Shown here piece by piece: positions 1 through 7,678 of a DNA stretch of 60,422 nucleotides (the first letter of the stretch is position 1; every line of letters begins with the position of its first letter). Below the pieces are notes generated by a model. That model saw only the letters and a list, made by a program, of their open reading frames with translations, had not been told where the DNA came from and made no database searches. Origin of the DNA: Bacteroidetes bacterium HGW-Bacteroidetes-6 (GTDB lineage Bacteria > Bacteroidota > Bacteroidia > Bacteroidales > DTU049); contig PHDB01000015.1 of the NCBI GenBank assembly GCA_002842495.1, positions 1-60,422 on the forward strand, in the 5' to 3' direction. Both the position numbers and the translations under genes were made by a program.

Positions 1-1391
1 GGAAAGAGATAGCTGTCGCCACTGCAAACTGTTGCGGTCTCGGTGAGATTGTAAACAGGATTCACATTCACCGTTGTGGTGATAATGCTATCGCATAGCA
101 AGGTTGTTTGAAGATTGCTTGTATGAATCACTTGCGCCGTGATGTTGCTTTGTGTTGTTCCGTCCGGAAAGAGATAACTGTCGCCACTACAAACAGTGAC
201 GGTCTCACTGAGATTGTAAACAGGATTTACATTCACGGTGGTTGTTATAATGCTATCGCAAAGCAAGGTTGTTTGAAGATTACTTGCGTGCATTATTTGT
301 GTTGTAATATTATTCTGAGTTGTACCGTCGGGAAACATGTAGCTGTCACCTGAACAAACCGCAACAGTTTCCGATAAATTATAGCTTGGTTTTACTGTAA
401 CCGTTACTGTTCCGCAACTCCCCGGAGTTACACAACCTCCTTCGCCTCTTACATAATAAGTTGTTGTAGCAGATGGAGATACAGCGAAAGTTGAACTTGC
501 AGTTGATCCGATGTTGGTTCCACCGCATGAACCAGTATAAATATGCCAGGCAGTGGCATCGTTCAAAGTGCCTGTTATTGTCAGAGTTGATGAACTGCCC
601 GGGCAAATTGCTGAAGGGTTGGCTGTAACTGTAGGAACAGTAGGATTAACGCAGGTACTTGTAACCGAAAAAGAACATGGAAAAGGATTTATCGTATATG
701 GAGTAGTATTTAGTAAATCAACATCCCAATTACTTATATTGTTAATTGCTGTTCTTAAAGCAGATGGAGTTCCAGTTGTGAGAACGCTGCATTTATATCT
801 GAAGTTATCGTACTCTGTAGGACCGGGACCATATAGCCAAATGGCATTAACACCGTTAGTTAGCTGGTCGGGCAATGCCGAAGTTTGAGACGCTGCGCTT
901 GAGCCATCCCAATTAGCAGAAGTGGACGAAGCTTCAACATTCCAATGACAGCCTGTAATGAAAGTTGGACTGGCTGCAGTCCCTTGGTAGAAAAAGATTT
1001 GATCTCCGGAATACGATATCGAAGTACTGTTATTTTCCACCCAAACAACTGTCCCCGGAGTGGCAGCCAAACTCCCGGCTTCAACTACACCATTATTGGT
1101 GGTTTTTATATGAACAATTGTTCCGGCACTCAAAGCGGTTGCCGTTGACCACTGCCAGATGCCATCTCCCATAATTGTAGCAAAACCGGTCGCATCATTC
1201 CATCCTTTATCGGTCATATACATGGAAGTATTTGCTGAAATGTCTCTCAGCAATATAAATGAAACTTCATCATCTCCATCCGAATTAAGACCGATAATGG
1301 CAATATCGCCTGTTGCAAGCGTAGTTTGTGCATAAGTTGCGCTATTGGCAATAAGTAACAGAACCAGAAAACTCAACAGCAGATTTTTCAT
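1..1391 (-). CDS. Secreted multi-repeat surface protein, N-terminal part (runs off window)
   Basis: Open frame of about 463 codons without a stop from an ATG at 1391 to the left edge, so the C-terminus is missing. It begins with a signal peptide (MKNLLLSFLVLLLIANSATYAQ). A globular region of about 240 residues follows, with an 'ATGDIAIIGLNSDGDDE' start of a kind seen in secreted Bacteroidota proteins, then an Ig-like segment with 'CPGSSSTLTI', then tandem 55-residue repeats (YNLSETV..CSGDSYLFPDGTTQ....LCDSIITTTVNVNPV) that continue past the edge. Such repeats are typical of very large T9SS-exported adhesin-like proteins; a C-terminal sorting domain would be expected beyond position 1 but cannot be seen. 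Likely cell-surface or secreted; ligand unknown. The frame and signal peptide are clear, the function is inference. Confidence 0.85.
   Translation of the reverse strand, partial: MKNLLLSFLVLLLIANSATYAQTTLATGDIAIIGLNSDGDDEVSFILLRDISANTSMYMTDKGWNDATGFATIMGDGIWQWSTATALSAGTIVHIKTTNNGVVEAGSLAATPGTVVWVENNSTSISYSGDQIFFYQGTAASPTFITGCHWNVEASSTSANWDGSSAASQTSALPDQLTNGVNAIWLYGPGPTEYDNFRYKCSVLTTGTPSALRTAINNISNWDVDLLNTTPYTINPFPCSFSVTSTCVNPTVPTVTANPSAICPGSSSTLTITGTLNDATAWHIYTGSCGGTNIGSTASSTFAVSPSATTTYYVRGEGGCVTPGSCGTVTVTVKPSYNLSETVAVCSGDSYMFPDGTTQNNITTQIMHASNLQTTLLCDSIITTTVNVNPVYNLSETVTVCSGDSYLFPDGTTQSNITAQVIHTSNLQTTLLCDSIITTTVNVNPVYNLTETATVCSGDSYLF
51..380 (-). repeat. Tandem 165-bp coding repeats
   Basis: Two complete 165-bp units (about 51-215 and 216-380) and a partial third at 1-50 encode the 55-residue repeats of the left-edge protein. 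The two units nearest the edge are almost identical in DNA, the one nearest the N-terminal domain is more diverged. The shared text 'gtaaacagga' recurs at 51 and 216, exactly 165 bp apart. This points to recent expansion by slippage or recombination. Confidence 0.9.
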
Positions 1392-1565
1392 AATTGTTTT
1401 TTTAAGTTTATTGATCGATTGGGACGATTAACACAATCTAATTATTGCAAATATAGTATAAAATATTAGCTAATTATAACAATTTCAAGACTATTTTACT
1501 TAAAATATCTCTGTTGACAGTATATAGCTTATACGGAGAAGGAGTGTTAATATTGCATACGATCA

Positions 1566-1946
1566 CTACCATGTTCCGGCAGGCGAAAACAAAAAATCGG
1601 TTTGGGAGTCAATATCGTACAAATACTGATGTGCGGTCGTATCGCGTTCGCAAAACGGCTCCAACAGCGCAATCATTTTCAGATACGTTTCGGTTGTGAG
1701 ATCGCAGAAAAACTTTTTTCTTCCCGGGCGGGTAATACCCATGTCTTCGTCCGACAAGCGCAAAATAAGATTGCAATTGCGGGCCACAATAAACTCGTGT
1801 TCCGAAAGATCGAGTTGAACTTTGTCGGTGATCAACGATTTTTTCAGAAGATCGAGAAAGGCAATCGCCTGCTGATGATCGAAATCGTAGAGACGAACCA
1901 GATTGTCGCCATATTCATTCACTTTCTCAATGTAGTCGAGTTGCAT
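1566..1946 (-). CDS. Conserved hypothetical protein, 126 aa
   Basis: ATG at 1946 opens a 126-residue soluble, acidic protein (MQLDYIEKVNEYGDNLVRLY..) with no signal peptide, membrane segment or recognisable catalytic motif. It is predicted mostly helical at the start (DFDHQQAIAFLDLLKKSLI) with a beta-rich middle (LDLSEHEFIVARNCNLILRL). Its codon use looks like the neighbouring core genes, and it is monocistronic between two gaps, so it is probably real. I do not recognise the family. Confidence 0.65.
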   Translation of the reverse strand: MQLDYIEKVNEYGDNLVRLYDFDHQQAIAFLDLLKKSLITDKVQLDLSEHEFIVARNCNLILRLSDEDMGITRPGRKKFFCDLTTETYLKMIALLEPFCERDTTAHQYLYDIDSQTDFLFSPAGTW

Positions 1947-2035
1947 ACTGATTTTTTTTAAGCCAGTGAAATGAGAGACTCTTGTGTAGCAATTTGATCG
2001 CTGAAGGGTCTGAAAATCATGAAATAATACATTAT

Positions 2036-2512
2036 CTACTCGAAATGCATAGCTATACGACTCTGTGTTAAATAATACAGCGATACGATGGAAGGTGTTG
2101 TTAATATCGCCAGATTAACAACAAGCATGATGGCAAAAACCATTACAAATTCGTTGTAACCCAGATTACTTAACAACTCAACAGAAGCAATCACAAATAC
2201 AATCAAAAACAAAACGGAAGTGAATACGATAAGCACTCTCGCCCAATTAACCAGCTTTAATAAAAAAATACCGGCAATTAAATTCACCAATCCCAAAACT
2301 ATCAGAAAAAAAGAAGCAATGGGAAAATAACCCCAAACAATAGCAATGGCTCCAACTTCCTTGAATGATGGTTCTATCTGAGGAAACACAAAAGTCCAAA
2401 GCAAATAGCTCAAAGCATTCGTAAAAATCATATACGATGAAAAAACAACTGTCATCTGTCCAAGCTGCTTGATTATTGCAGGACGTTCAATTGCAGGAGT
2501 TTCTTTATTCAT
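2036..2512 (-). CDS. Four-helix integral membrane protein, 158 aa
   Basis: I place the start at the ATG at 2512 (MNKETPAIERPAIIKQLGQM); upstream in-frame codons reach into a repeat-rich intergenic stretch and would add a poorly formed 47-residue tail. The protein has four strongly hydrophobic segments: about residues 22-45, 56-85, 90-115 and 125-150. A short charged N-terminus precedes them. No conserved polar residues suggest a transporter or enzyme; it resembles small uncharacterised Bacteroidota membrane proteins. Role unknown. Confidence 0.6.
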   Translation of the reverse strand: MNKETPAIERPAIIKQLGQMTVVFSSYMIFTNALSYLLWTFVFPQIEPSFKEVGAIAIVWGYFPIASFFLIVLGLVNLIAGIFLLKLVNWARVLIVFTSVLFLIVFVIASVELLSNLGYNEFVMVFAIMLVVNLAILTTPSIVSLYYLTQSRIAMHFE

Positions 2513-2688
2513 TCCCGTAAATTTTAATTTTAAAACGTATTCTTTTTCAAAGATACAACATTCTGAATCAGTCTTGTTTGAGAATAACCAAAAGCCGCCC
2601 TTCGATACATCCGCCAGAAGGTGGCCACTGCTAATGATAATGTTTTGCAACATGCTTTTATTCAGGTGTTTGAAAAATTATACCACAT

Positions 2689-2746
2689 TTCCCTTCGTCT
2701 GCGCTCAGGGCAGGCTCGCTCAATGTGACTGCGTTTTTGTCTTTTT
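2689..2746 (-). repeat. Intergenic palindromic repeat, copy 1
   Basis: On the minus strand it reads from AAAAACGCAGTCACATTGAG into a GCCTGCCCTGAGCGCAGACG core and ends at AAATGTG, so CACATT and AATGTG can pair around the core. Copy 2 at 2943-3005 shares the 'GCAGTCA(C/T)ATTGAGC..GCCTG' start. This sequence type recurs between genes across Bacteroidota genomes (from general knowledge). It may act as a transcript end or be a short non-autonomous element. Confidence 0.6.
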
Positions 2747-2942
2747 TTAAGGTTGCAAAACGTGTTTTGCTGGTGGTCTCAGGATGACTTTTGGTTTTAT
2801 AAATGTAAAATTCTTCAAGCGACATCCTTTTCGTAGATGCATTTGAAACGCAGGAAACACTTGAAGCCTGAAATTGGCATTTACCTGATTAATTTCAACA
2901 TGAATTAGCTTTGCAAGCTTCAACCAGGAGTAAAACCAATAA

Positions 2943-3005
2943 AAAATGCAGCCGCTACCGATAGCTATCGGCATCGACAGGCTCAATATGACTGCATTTT
3001 TTTTT
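2943..3005 (-). terminator. Palindromic repeat copy 2, terminator-like
   Basis: Read on the minus strand this lies 18 bases after the stop of the GME-fold gene. It starts AAAAAATGCAG and ends CTGCATTTTTTATT, so an 11-bp outer stem can close around an inner perfect palindrome CCGATAGCTATCGG (2954-2967), followed by a T tract. It could therefore end transcription of the radical SAM / GME pair, while belonging to the same intergenic repeat family as copy 1. Confidence 0.55.
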
Positions 3006-3022
3006 ATCTTTATGAAAGCAAT

Positions 3023-3697
3023 TTATAAAACTACAATCCCTCCCACATCCAAAGCTTCGCCGCGACCGGCAAAAACAAGTTCTTTCTGCTGACGATCGCA
3101 TATTTGCTGCAAAACGGGAGCGTATTCGCTGCGAACCGAACCGGCAAAAAATACTTTGTCCCCGGTTTGCCCGAGTGTTCCGCCAATAAAACCATTCGGT
3201 ACTCCTGCCAGCCTGATGAAATCGGGTTTGACAAAATGAACAATCTTTTTCCGGTCTTCGAGTTCTTTGGCGATGGCGGTATCGGTGGTTATAAATTCTT
3301 TTCCGATTCGCGCCAGATTGCAGGCAATATAGCCCTGTTTGACTGTGATGAGTTCGTTGGACCGGATATGAAGCAAAACCGATTCGTTGGTGTGACGGCT
3401 GATGACAGCCACTTCGTCGTCGGCAAAAACATTGTAGAGCGCTGTGCCCGGATAGCGAAAGCCAACGGGTTCGGTTCCCGCAATAACCGGCAAACTCAGT
3501 TTTTCGAAAACAGCTTTTATTTCTGCCGGCGTATTGGGCGCCAAAACCCAGACACCATGAATGTTTGCCAGAAAAATATCGGGATGTCCGCCAATGGCCG
3601 GATACACCAATTTGCCGGCATCGAACAGGGTGACTTCGCCCAAAGCACTGAGATTTTCGGCAACACTTACAGCTCTGTAATCAACGATAAAATGCAT
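3023..3697 (-). CDS. GME-fold-like protein (DUF6873 family), 224 aa
   Basis: ATG at 3697 (MHFIVDYRAVSVAENLSALG). The protein is a soluble alpha/beta protein with no signal peptide. The pattern of an N-terminal 'IGGHPDIFL' and a C-terminal 'VPNGFIGGTLGQTGDKVFFAGS' resembles the DUF6873 group, which is assigned the GME fold (guanidino-group-modifying enzyme superfamily, as in amidinotransferases and arginine deiminases). I see no complete Cys-His-Glu/Asp catalytic set: one H near residue 38 and a Cys near 126 ('YIACNLARIG') are candidates only. It overlaps the upstream radical SAM gene by 17 bp, so the two are co-transcribed and probably act together. Substrate unknown. Confidence 0.7.
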   Translation of the reverse strand: MHFIVDYRAVSVAENLSALGEVTLFDAGKLVYPAIGGHPDIFLANIHGVWVLAPNTPAEIKAVFEKLSLPVIAGTEPVGFRYPGTALYNVFADDEVAVISRHTNESVLLHIRSNELITVKQGYIACNLARIGKEFITTDTAIAKELEDRKKIVHFVKPDFIRLAGVPNGFIGGTLGQTGDKVFFAGSVRSEYAPVLQQICDRQQKELVFAGRGEALDVGGIVVL

Positions 3698-4682
3698 AAA
3701 AATCTCCTTTTTTCACTTTGTTATCAATTTCGATGGTTATATGCAAACCTTTTTGCTCAAAAAACTGTATATTGGAACGTTTGGGGCCGATTGCCGAATT
3801 TTGATCGGATGCATTTACCCTAAAACCTGCCATGTCGGTTCCTTTGCTTTGGAGTTCTTTCAAAAACCGGCGTTGCCACACAAGCGCCTGAACATGCTGC
3901 CGGAAATCGGGAATCCATGGCCCGGCAACCCAATCGCCATTGTGCAGAAAATCGGACGGATGCAGCCCGATTTTGTAAACGGTAATGCCGGCTTGTTCGA
4001 ATATTTCGAGAATATCGGCTGCCTGTGCCACTGCATTTTCGACACTGAGCGGAACATACGAACCCTTGTTGTATTGCAGTTCCAGTTCGGTATCGCGAAA
4101 CACCAGCAACGGATAAATACGTGTTCCCTGGGCGCCGAGGCGAACAATTTCGCGGGCTGTCATTATCGCTTTTTCCGGTGTATCGCCCGGCAGACCAATC
4201 ATCATTTGCATTCCAAGCGTGAAGTTGTATTCGTTGATGAGTCTGGCTGCTTCGCGAACAATACCGGCCTGGTAGCCGCGCCCCGAAAGTCGCAATACTT
4301 CATCGTCCATCGATTGCACTCCGAGTTCAATAATTCCGACGCCATAGCTTTTCAGCATGTTCAGAATATGGTGGTCGATGGCATCGGGGCGGGTGCTGAT
4401 GCGAATACTGCTTATCTGTTTGCTTTCGATGTATGGAGCCGCAATTTGCAAATAGCTTTCTTGCAATTCAAGGGGCAATGCGGTGAACGAACCACCAAAG
4501 AAAGCCAATTCGATATGCTGCTTGGCTTTCATGGTTGTCAAATGCTGCCCGATGCTTGCTTTCACCTCGTCGAAACCCGGTACATACTGCTGCCCGCTGA
4601 TGTGCTGCTGGTTGCAAAACACACACTGCTTCGGGCATCCAAGCTCGGGCAGAAATATGGGTATGATGGCGTGGGTTTTCAT
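3681..4682 (-). CDS. Elp3-type radical SAM protein, 333 aa
   Basis: The ATG at 4682 (MKTHAIIPIFLPELGCPKQC) matches the usual family N-terminus; a TTG seven codons upstream is less likely. The cluster motif is CPKQCVFC (Cx3Cx2C, about residues 16-23), which binds the 4Fe-4S cluster that cleaves S-adenosylmethionine. 'AFFGGSFTALP', 'IRISTRPDAID', 'IELGVQSMDDEVL' and 'MMIGLPGDT' are the SAM-binding and TIM-barrel motifs of the Elp3/TIGR01212-like radical SAM group. It lacks the acetyltransferase domain of true Elp3, so it is a stand-alone oxidoreductase or transferase. It is translationally coupled to the downstream GME-fold gene (17-bp overlap). Reaction unknown. Confidence 0.88.
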   Translation of the reverse strand: MKTHAIIPIFLPELGCPKQCVFCNQQHISGQQYVPGFDEVKASIGQHLTTMKAKQHIELAFFGGSFTALPLELQESYLQIAAPYIESKQISSIRISTRPDAIDHHILNMLKSYGVGIIELGVQSMDDEVLRLSGRGYQAGIVREAARLINEYNFTLGMQMMIGLPGDTPEKAIMTAREIVRLGAQGTRIYPLLVFRDTELELQYNKGSYVPLSVENAVAQAADILEIFEQAGITVYKIGLHPSDFLHNGDWVAGPWIPDFRQHVQALVWQRRFLKELQSKGTDMAGFRVNASDQNSAIGPKRSNIQFFEQKGLHITIEIDNKVKKGDFYAFYR

Positions 4683-4841
4683 GAGGTGAAAGATTGTGGA
4701 CAAAAGTAGGAAGATAAAAGGATAAAGGTGATATTGTATTTCTAAGGACTACTACATTTCTTAGGGTAAATTGAAAAAGATGGTCATTTATATTTTGAGA
4801 GAATATAAAGTATTTACTTGTGATTCATCATAATTGTCAGT

Positions 4842-5582
4842 TCAATATTTACGATTGATATAATGCTCACAATGTGTTTTGAAAGAATTAATGCTGGGGG
4901 AGCTGTCTTGTGCAAATAAATCAATAATTAATAATTGCGGTAAAGAACACCATTTCAGGACCAAGTCAGTTTCGCCAGAAATTGACTCTATTTTTTCTCC
5001 GTTAATTATTTTTTCACCGTTTCTTATTATTTGAGGTTTATTGTGAATAATTAAATTTCTTCTACTTTCATAAAGGAATACGAGCTGCTGTTTTAACTCA
5101 TCATTTAATTTATATGCTGGGATGAATTTTTGAGGAACATGCATCCATTTTTCTAATAAACCTTTACGTTCCAATTTTTGAAAATCTCCTTGAGAAGCGG
5201 ATTTTATAGCAATATACTCATTGATTAAGCCCTCTATTAGATTAATCGAAAACAAAATAATTGAAATATAAATATCAAGTAAATCATCTCCATAAAGTGT
5301 TCGTAATTTGTTTTTTCTTGTATCTGTTGCTTTTAAATAGAACTTTTCTCCCTCTGATAAACTGTTGTTTTCATCATGATTGAAGGGTGTGTATTCAAAT
5401 ATGTCAATATCCGTTTGAATTTTCAATAGCAATTTTTTTTGTCTAAATAGAGCTCCCCAAAAAGCAGGATAAAACCTCGATACATAAGTGTTGTCAGTCT
5501 TGTTATCGCTGTGAATTGAAGTGACGGATGAAAAGAAACTTTTGAAAGTCAAATCTTTAATAATGTCCATTTTTTTCACCAT
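4842..5582 (-). CDS. HEPN-like hypothetical protein, 246 aa
   Basis: ATG at 5582 overlaps the stop of the upstream gene by 7 bp, which sets the start (MVKKMDIIKDLTFKSFFSSV); an ATG four codons later is possible. Soluble, lysine-rich and largely helical. Around residues 173-182 'SRRNLIIHNKP' gives an R-x4-H pattern after a helix, the signature of HEPN domains, which are often RNA-cleaving or nucleotidyl-accepting modules in defence and toxin-antitoxin systems. A preceding amphipathic helix region (DDLLDIYISIILFSINLIEGLINEY) fits the HEPN helical bundle. AT-rich and part of the accessory island. The family is not one I can name; the HEPN assignment is motif-level only. Confidence 0.7.
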   Translation of the reverse strand: MVKKMDIIKDLTFKSFFSSVTSIHSDNKTDNTYVSRFYPAFWGALFRQKKLLLKIQTDIDIFEYTPFNHDENNSLSEGEKFYLKATDTRKNKLRTLYGDDLLDIYISIILFSINLIEGLINEYIAIKSASQGDFQKLERKGLLEKWMHVPQKFIPAYKLNDELKQQLVFLYESRRNLIIHNKPQIIRNGEKIINGEKIESISGETDLVLKWCSLPQLLIIDLFAQDSSPSINSFKTHCEHYINRKY

Positions 5583-6721
5583 TTTTTAATTTTCCTTTCA
5601 AGTATTAATCCACGCTTTGATGCTTCTGTGTAAAATTTATCCAAAGAAGGTGCTGCGTTTTCTTTAGTTGGAAGAAAGTCTGTCAAATATTGAAGCATTT
5701 CTGTTCGAAGCTCAACCTTTAATCCATTTATAACATGCTCAAATAGGTCAAGATCCTTTTCTGATCCGCTTGAGTTTACTGAATAGTCTTGGATAAATTT
5801 CTTAAGAGCTGCCTTTGTTTTATCTGATTGAACATACTTTCCAATAGTTGAATAGGTTTTTTCGAGTGCTATGTCACTGGTGTTTTCCAAGAGAGAAATG
5901 GCAAATCCCAACATGTAAATCACAATTAACTCTTGCTCATCTGGACTTAGTTCACCGATGTTGTCATGAAATAGATTGTAGAGGCAATAGGCCTTTTCCT
6001 TGCTACCTGTTTCTAGCTCTTTGATAAGTTGTTTCAGATAGTTTTTGATTACGTCATTAGGAAGTAGCGGTTTAAGTTGATTTGTTAAAGGCTTAACAAA
6101 TTCAAGGTCATAGTATTCATTCCTTATAGGTTTATTACCATAGGAAAACGAGTCCCAATGAGATTTTTCCCAAACGTCGAAATCAACTAATAATTGTAAA
6201 AGTTTTTCTTTTTCATTTTGGTTTAGCTTGATTACAACCTTGTCAAAAACTGATTGATAATGCCAGTCGTGTTTTAAGCGTTCAAGAATTTCTTCAGCGG
6301 TATGACCATACTTTGATATATAGACAGATTTAACTGAATTTAAAATTATATCAACCACTTTTGCAGCAATTATTGCCGATTCTGAATTAAATTTTTCTTC
6401 TTTTCTAATCTCCTTTCCAGGATGAATTAAGTTTCTGTAATCCTTGACAACCGTTGCAAGGTTTTTTTCTTTTGAGGTGATAATTTTCTCTGATTCAGCT
6501 ATGTCTATAAGTGTTCCAAGATTAGATTGAAGGATTGAACTCTCCGACTTTCCGTCTATTGGAAATTGAATGAAAAAATCTGAAAGCGCAGCTTCTAGTA
6601 TGCTACCAGACAATACTAATACTGACTTATTTGCCTCATTCTCAAGACATTTTTGAAGTTCAATATAGTCTCTCGATAGAAGAGTTCTAAATCTTGAGTC
6701 CGCAATAAAATCAAAGTTCAT
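5576..6721 (-). CDS. HEPN-motif hypothetical protein, 381 aa
   Basis: ATG at 6721 (MNFDFIADSRFRTLLSRDYI). The N-terminal ~150 residues form a helical domain with 'VLVLSGSILEAALSDFF' followed by 'VKDYRNLIHPGKEIR' (about residues 91-105), the RN-x-I-H-P motif common in DUF4145-like and abortive-infection-related HEPN proteins. The remaining ~230 residues are helical, TPR/HEAT-like in appearance (LLQLLVDFDVWE.., IELETGSKEKAYCLYNLF..) and could be a sensor or scaffold. The 7-bp overlap with the next gene, another HEPN-like protein, implies coordinated expression and possibly a complex. Both are AT-rich island genes. Anti-phage or RNA-targeting function is inference. Confidence 0.75.
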   Translation of the reverse strand: MNFDFIADSRFRTLLSRDYIELQKCLENEANKSVLVLSGSILEAALSDFFIQFPIDGKSESSILQSNLGTLIDIAESEKIITSKEKNLATVVKDYRNLIHPGKEIRKEEKFNSESAIIAAKVVDIILNSVKSVYISKYGHTAEEILERLKHDWHYQSVFDKVVIKLNQNEKEKLLQLLVDFDVWEKSHWDSFSYGNKPIRNEYYDLEFVKPLTNQLKPLLPNDVIKNYLKQLIKELETGSKEKAYCLYNLFHDNIGELSPDEQELIVIYMLGFAISLLENTSDIALEKTYSTIGKYVQSDKTKAALKKFIQDYSVNSSGSEKDLDLFEHVINGLKVELRTEMLQYLTDFLPTKENAAPSLDKFYTEASKRGLILERKIKKW

Positions 6722-6740
6722 GTGTTCTTTTTTTAATGAT

Positions 6741-6892
6741 GGCTAACGTAGGAAGCTACACGCAGGGGCGGATTGCAGGCGATTTCCTGTCAAGCCGAAA
6801 AGATGCCCGAGCGGAAAGATGCCCGAGCGGAAAGATGCCCACCGAAAACCACTGCTGCCGCACTTGACGGGTAGCTAAAGTTATGTGCTGTA
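6741..6892 (-). repeat. Palindromic spacer A between island genes (attC-like)
   Basis: Noncoding spacer downstream of the frameshifted membrane gene. On the minus strand it starts ACAGCACATAACTTTAGCTA and ends GTAGCTTCCTACGTTAGCC, so outer arms TAAC..GTAGC and GTAGC..GTTA pair. It shares a 21-bp internal core (6770-6790) with spacer B, with one mismatch. Terminal ACATAAC and GTTAGCC are each one base away from the integron attC core consensus (RYYYAAC / GTTRRRY). No integrase is in the window, so an integron cassette origin is only a suggestion. Confidence 0.5.
6799..6840. repeat. 16-bp tandem repeat, 2.6 copies
   Basis: The unit AAAGATGCCCGAGCGG occurs at 6799-6814 and 6815-6830, with 10 bases of a third copy at 6831-6840. 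It sits between the arms of palindromic spacer A and is absent from spacer B, so it is a local expansion of the loop part. Confidence 0.9.
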
Positions 6893-6902
6893 ATTCTTTC
6901 TG

Positions 6903-7662
6903 TCATTTCAGTTTCCGTCTTATTTCAAGAATTAAATTCTTAAGTTCGTCCGGTAGTCCATGGTTGCATTCGCACTCTGTACAATATTCTAAGTCCAATT
7001 CATTGTCTTCTTCGTCACGAATTCTTGTCACGATTTTGTAATCAAATAAATGTCGAACCAATGTAATTAAAATTTCCTTGTTTTTGCTTTTAGCGTTTTT
7101 GAGTTTGTCAAGGAGTAAATCCATAATTTTAAGAACACTTAAAAGTTCGGAAACAGCTTGTTGACTATGCAATTCGCCTTGTGTCCCGTGATAATGACAC
7201 CGAATTTGAGAAAACAGGTGATAAAACGCTTCACCACCTTTGAATTCTGTTTCCGTGTCAATGTCCTCAATGTTTTTTAATTGTTGTAAAGGCAATGACT
7301 TGAAGTGAAAGCTGTTTATGCTGTCTGTCAAGTAAGAATACAGTTGATTTAAATTTTGCCCTTCATTTTCACATTCTTTTTCGTCGTTGTCCTTATCAAT
7401 TTGGTTTTGAATTAACTCGTTGGCTTACCTGTGCTTGGAGGGCGAAAAAAACTAGAAAAGCACCAATTAAATTCATAAATGGGGCTGTTATCCCGCCAAT
7501 CGTATCTCCTATCTGTCCTGTTTCACTAAAGTTGAAACGCTCGTGAAAATAATGTCCTGTCAAAATGAAAGGCATTATTAGAATAACAAGTCCTCCGACC
7601 AAAAGTAACCATTTTGCTCGTCCAAGAATTTCTCTGATTTCTTTCCGTTTGTCGTCTGTCAT
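6903..7662 (-). pseudogene. Frameshifted membrane-anchored protein (phage-abortive-infection-like)
   Basis: Two minus-strand reading frames are pieces of one gene. The first starts at ATG 7662 (MTDDKRKEIREILGRAKWLL), has two membrane helices (WLLLVGGLVILIMPFIL; FMNLIGAFLVFFAL) and the 'TGQIGDTIGGITAPF' linker, and stops at 7396. Shifting frame at about 7420-7430, after '..FFALQAQV', gives an uninterrupted ANELIQNQIDKDNDEKECEN-type coiled continuation that joins the second frame (6903-7331, SINSFHFKSLPLQQLKNI..). The restored product is about 253 aa. Two N-terminal helices plus a coiled linker and soluble domain resemble putative phage abortive infection (putAbiC-like) proteins in layout; I am not certain of the family. 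The C-terminal part contains a CTECEC cysteine group. A true mutation, a sequencing error or programmed frameshifting are all possible; a +1 or -2 change suffices. Confidence 0.7.
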
Positions 7663-7678
7663 AGGAGTCAATTATTAT

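Larger units (their letters stand above)
2513..3022. other. Intergenic stretch with family repeats, no gene seen
   Basis: About 510 bases between the membrane protein and the GME-fold gene. It holds two related repeat copies (annotated separately) and otherwise AT-rich sequence. A 79-codon open frame on the minus strand here begins inside one of the repeats and has no protein-like features, so it is not called. Confidence 0.6.

Noticed and set aside
108..606. Small plus- and minus-strand frames within the left-edge repeat protein
   Set aside because: They are other-frame shadows of the 165-bp coding repeats.
2747..2986. 79-codon minus-strand open frame between two genes
   Set aside because: It runs through the intergenic repeats, has no start context or protein-like composition, and starts inside a repeat copy.
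3741..4709. 322-codon plus-strand frame antisense to the radical SAM gene
   Set aside because: It mirrors a gene with a complete radical SAM motif on the other strand; composition is that of a shadow frame.
6799..6840. CRISPR array
   Set aside because: A contiguous 16-bp tandem repeat without spacers of regular length; no cas genes.
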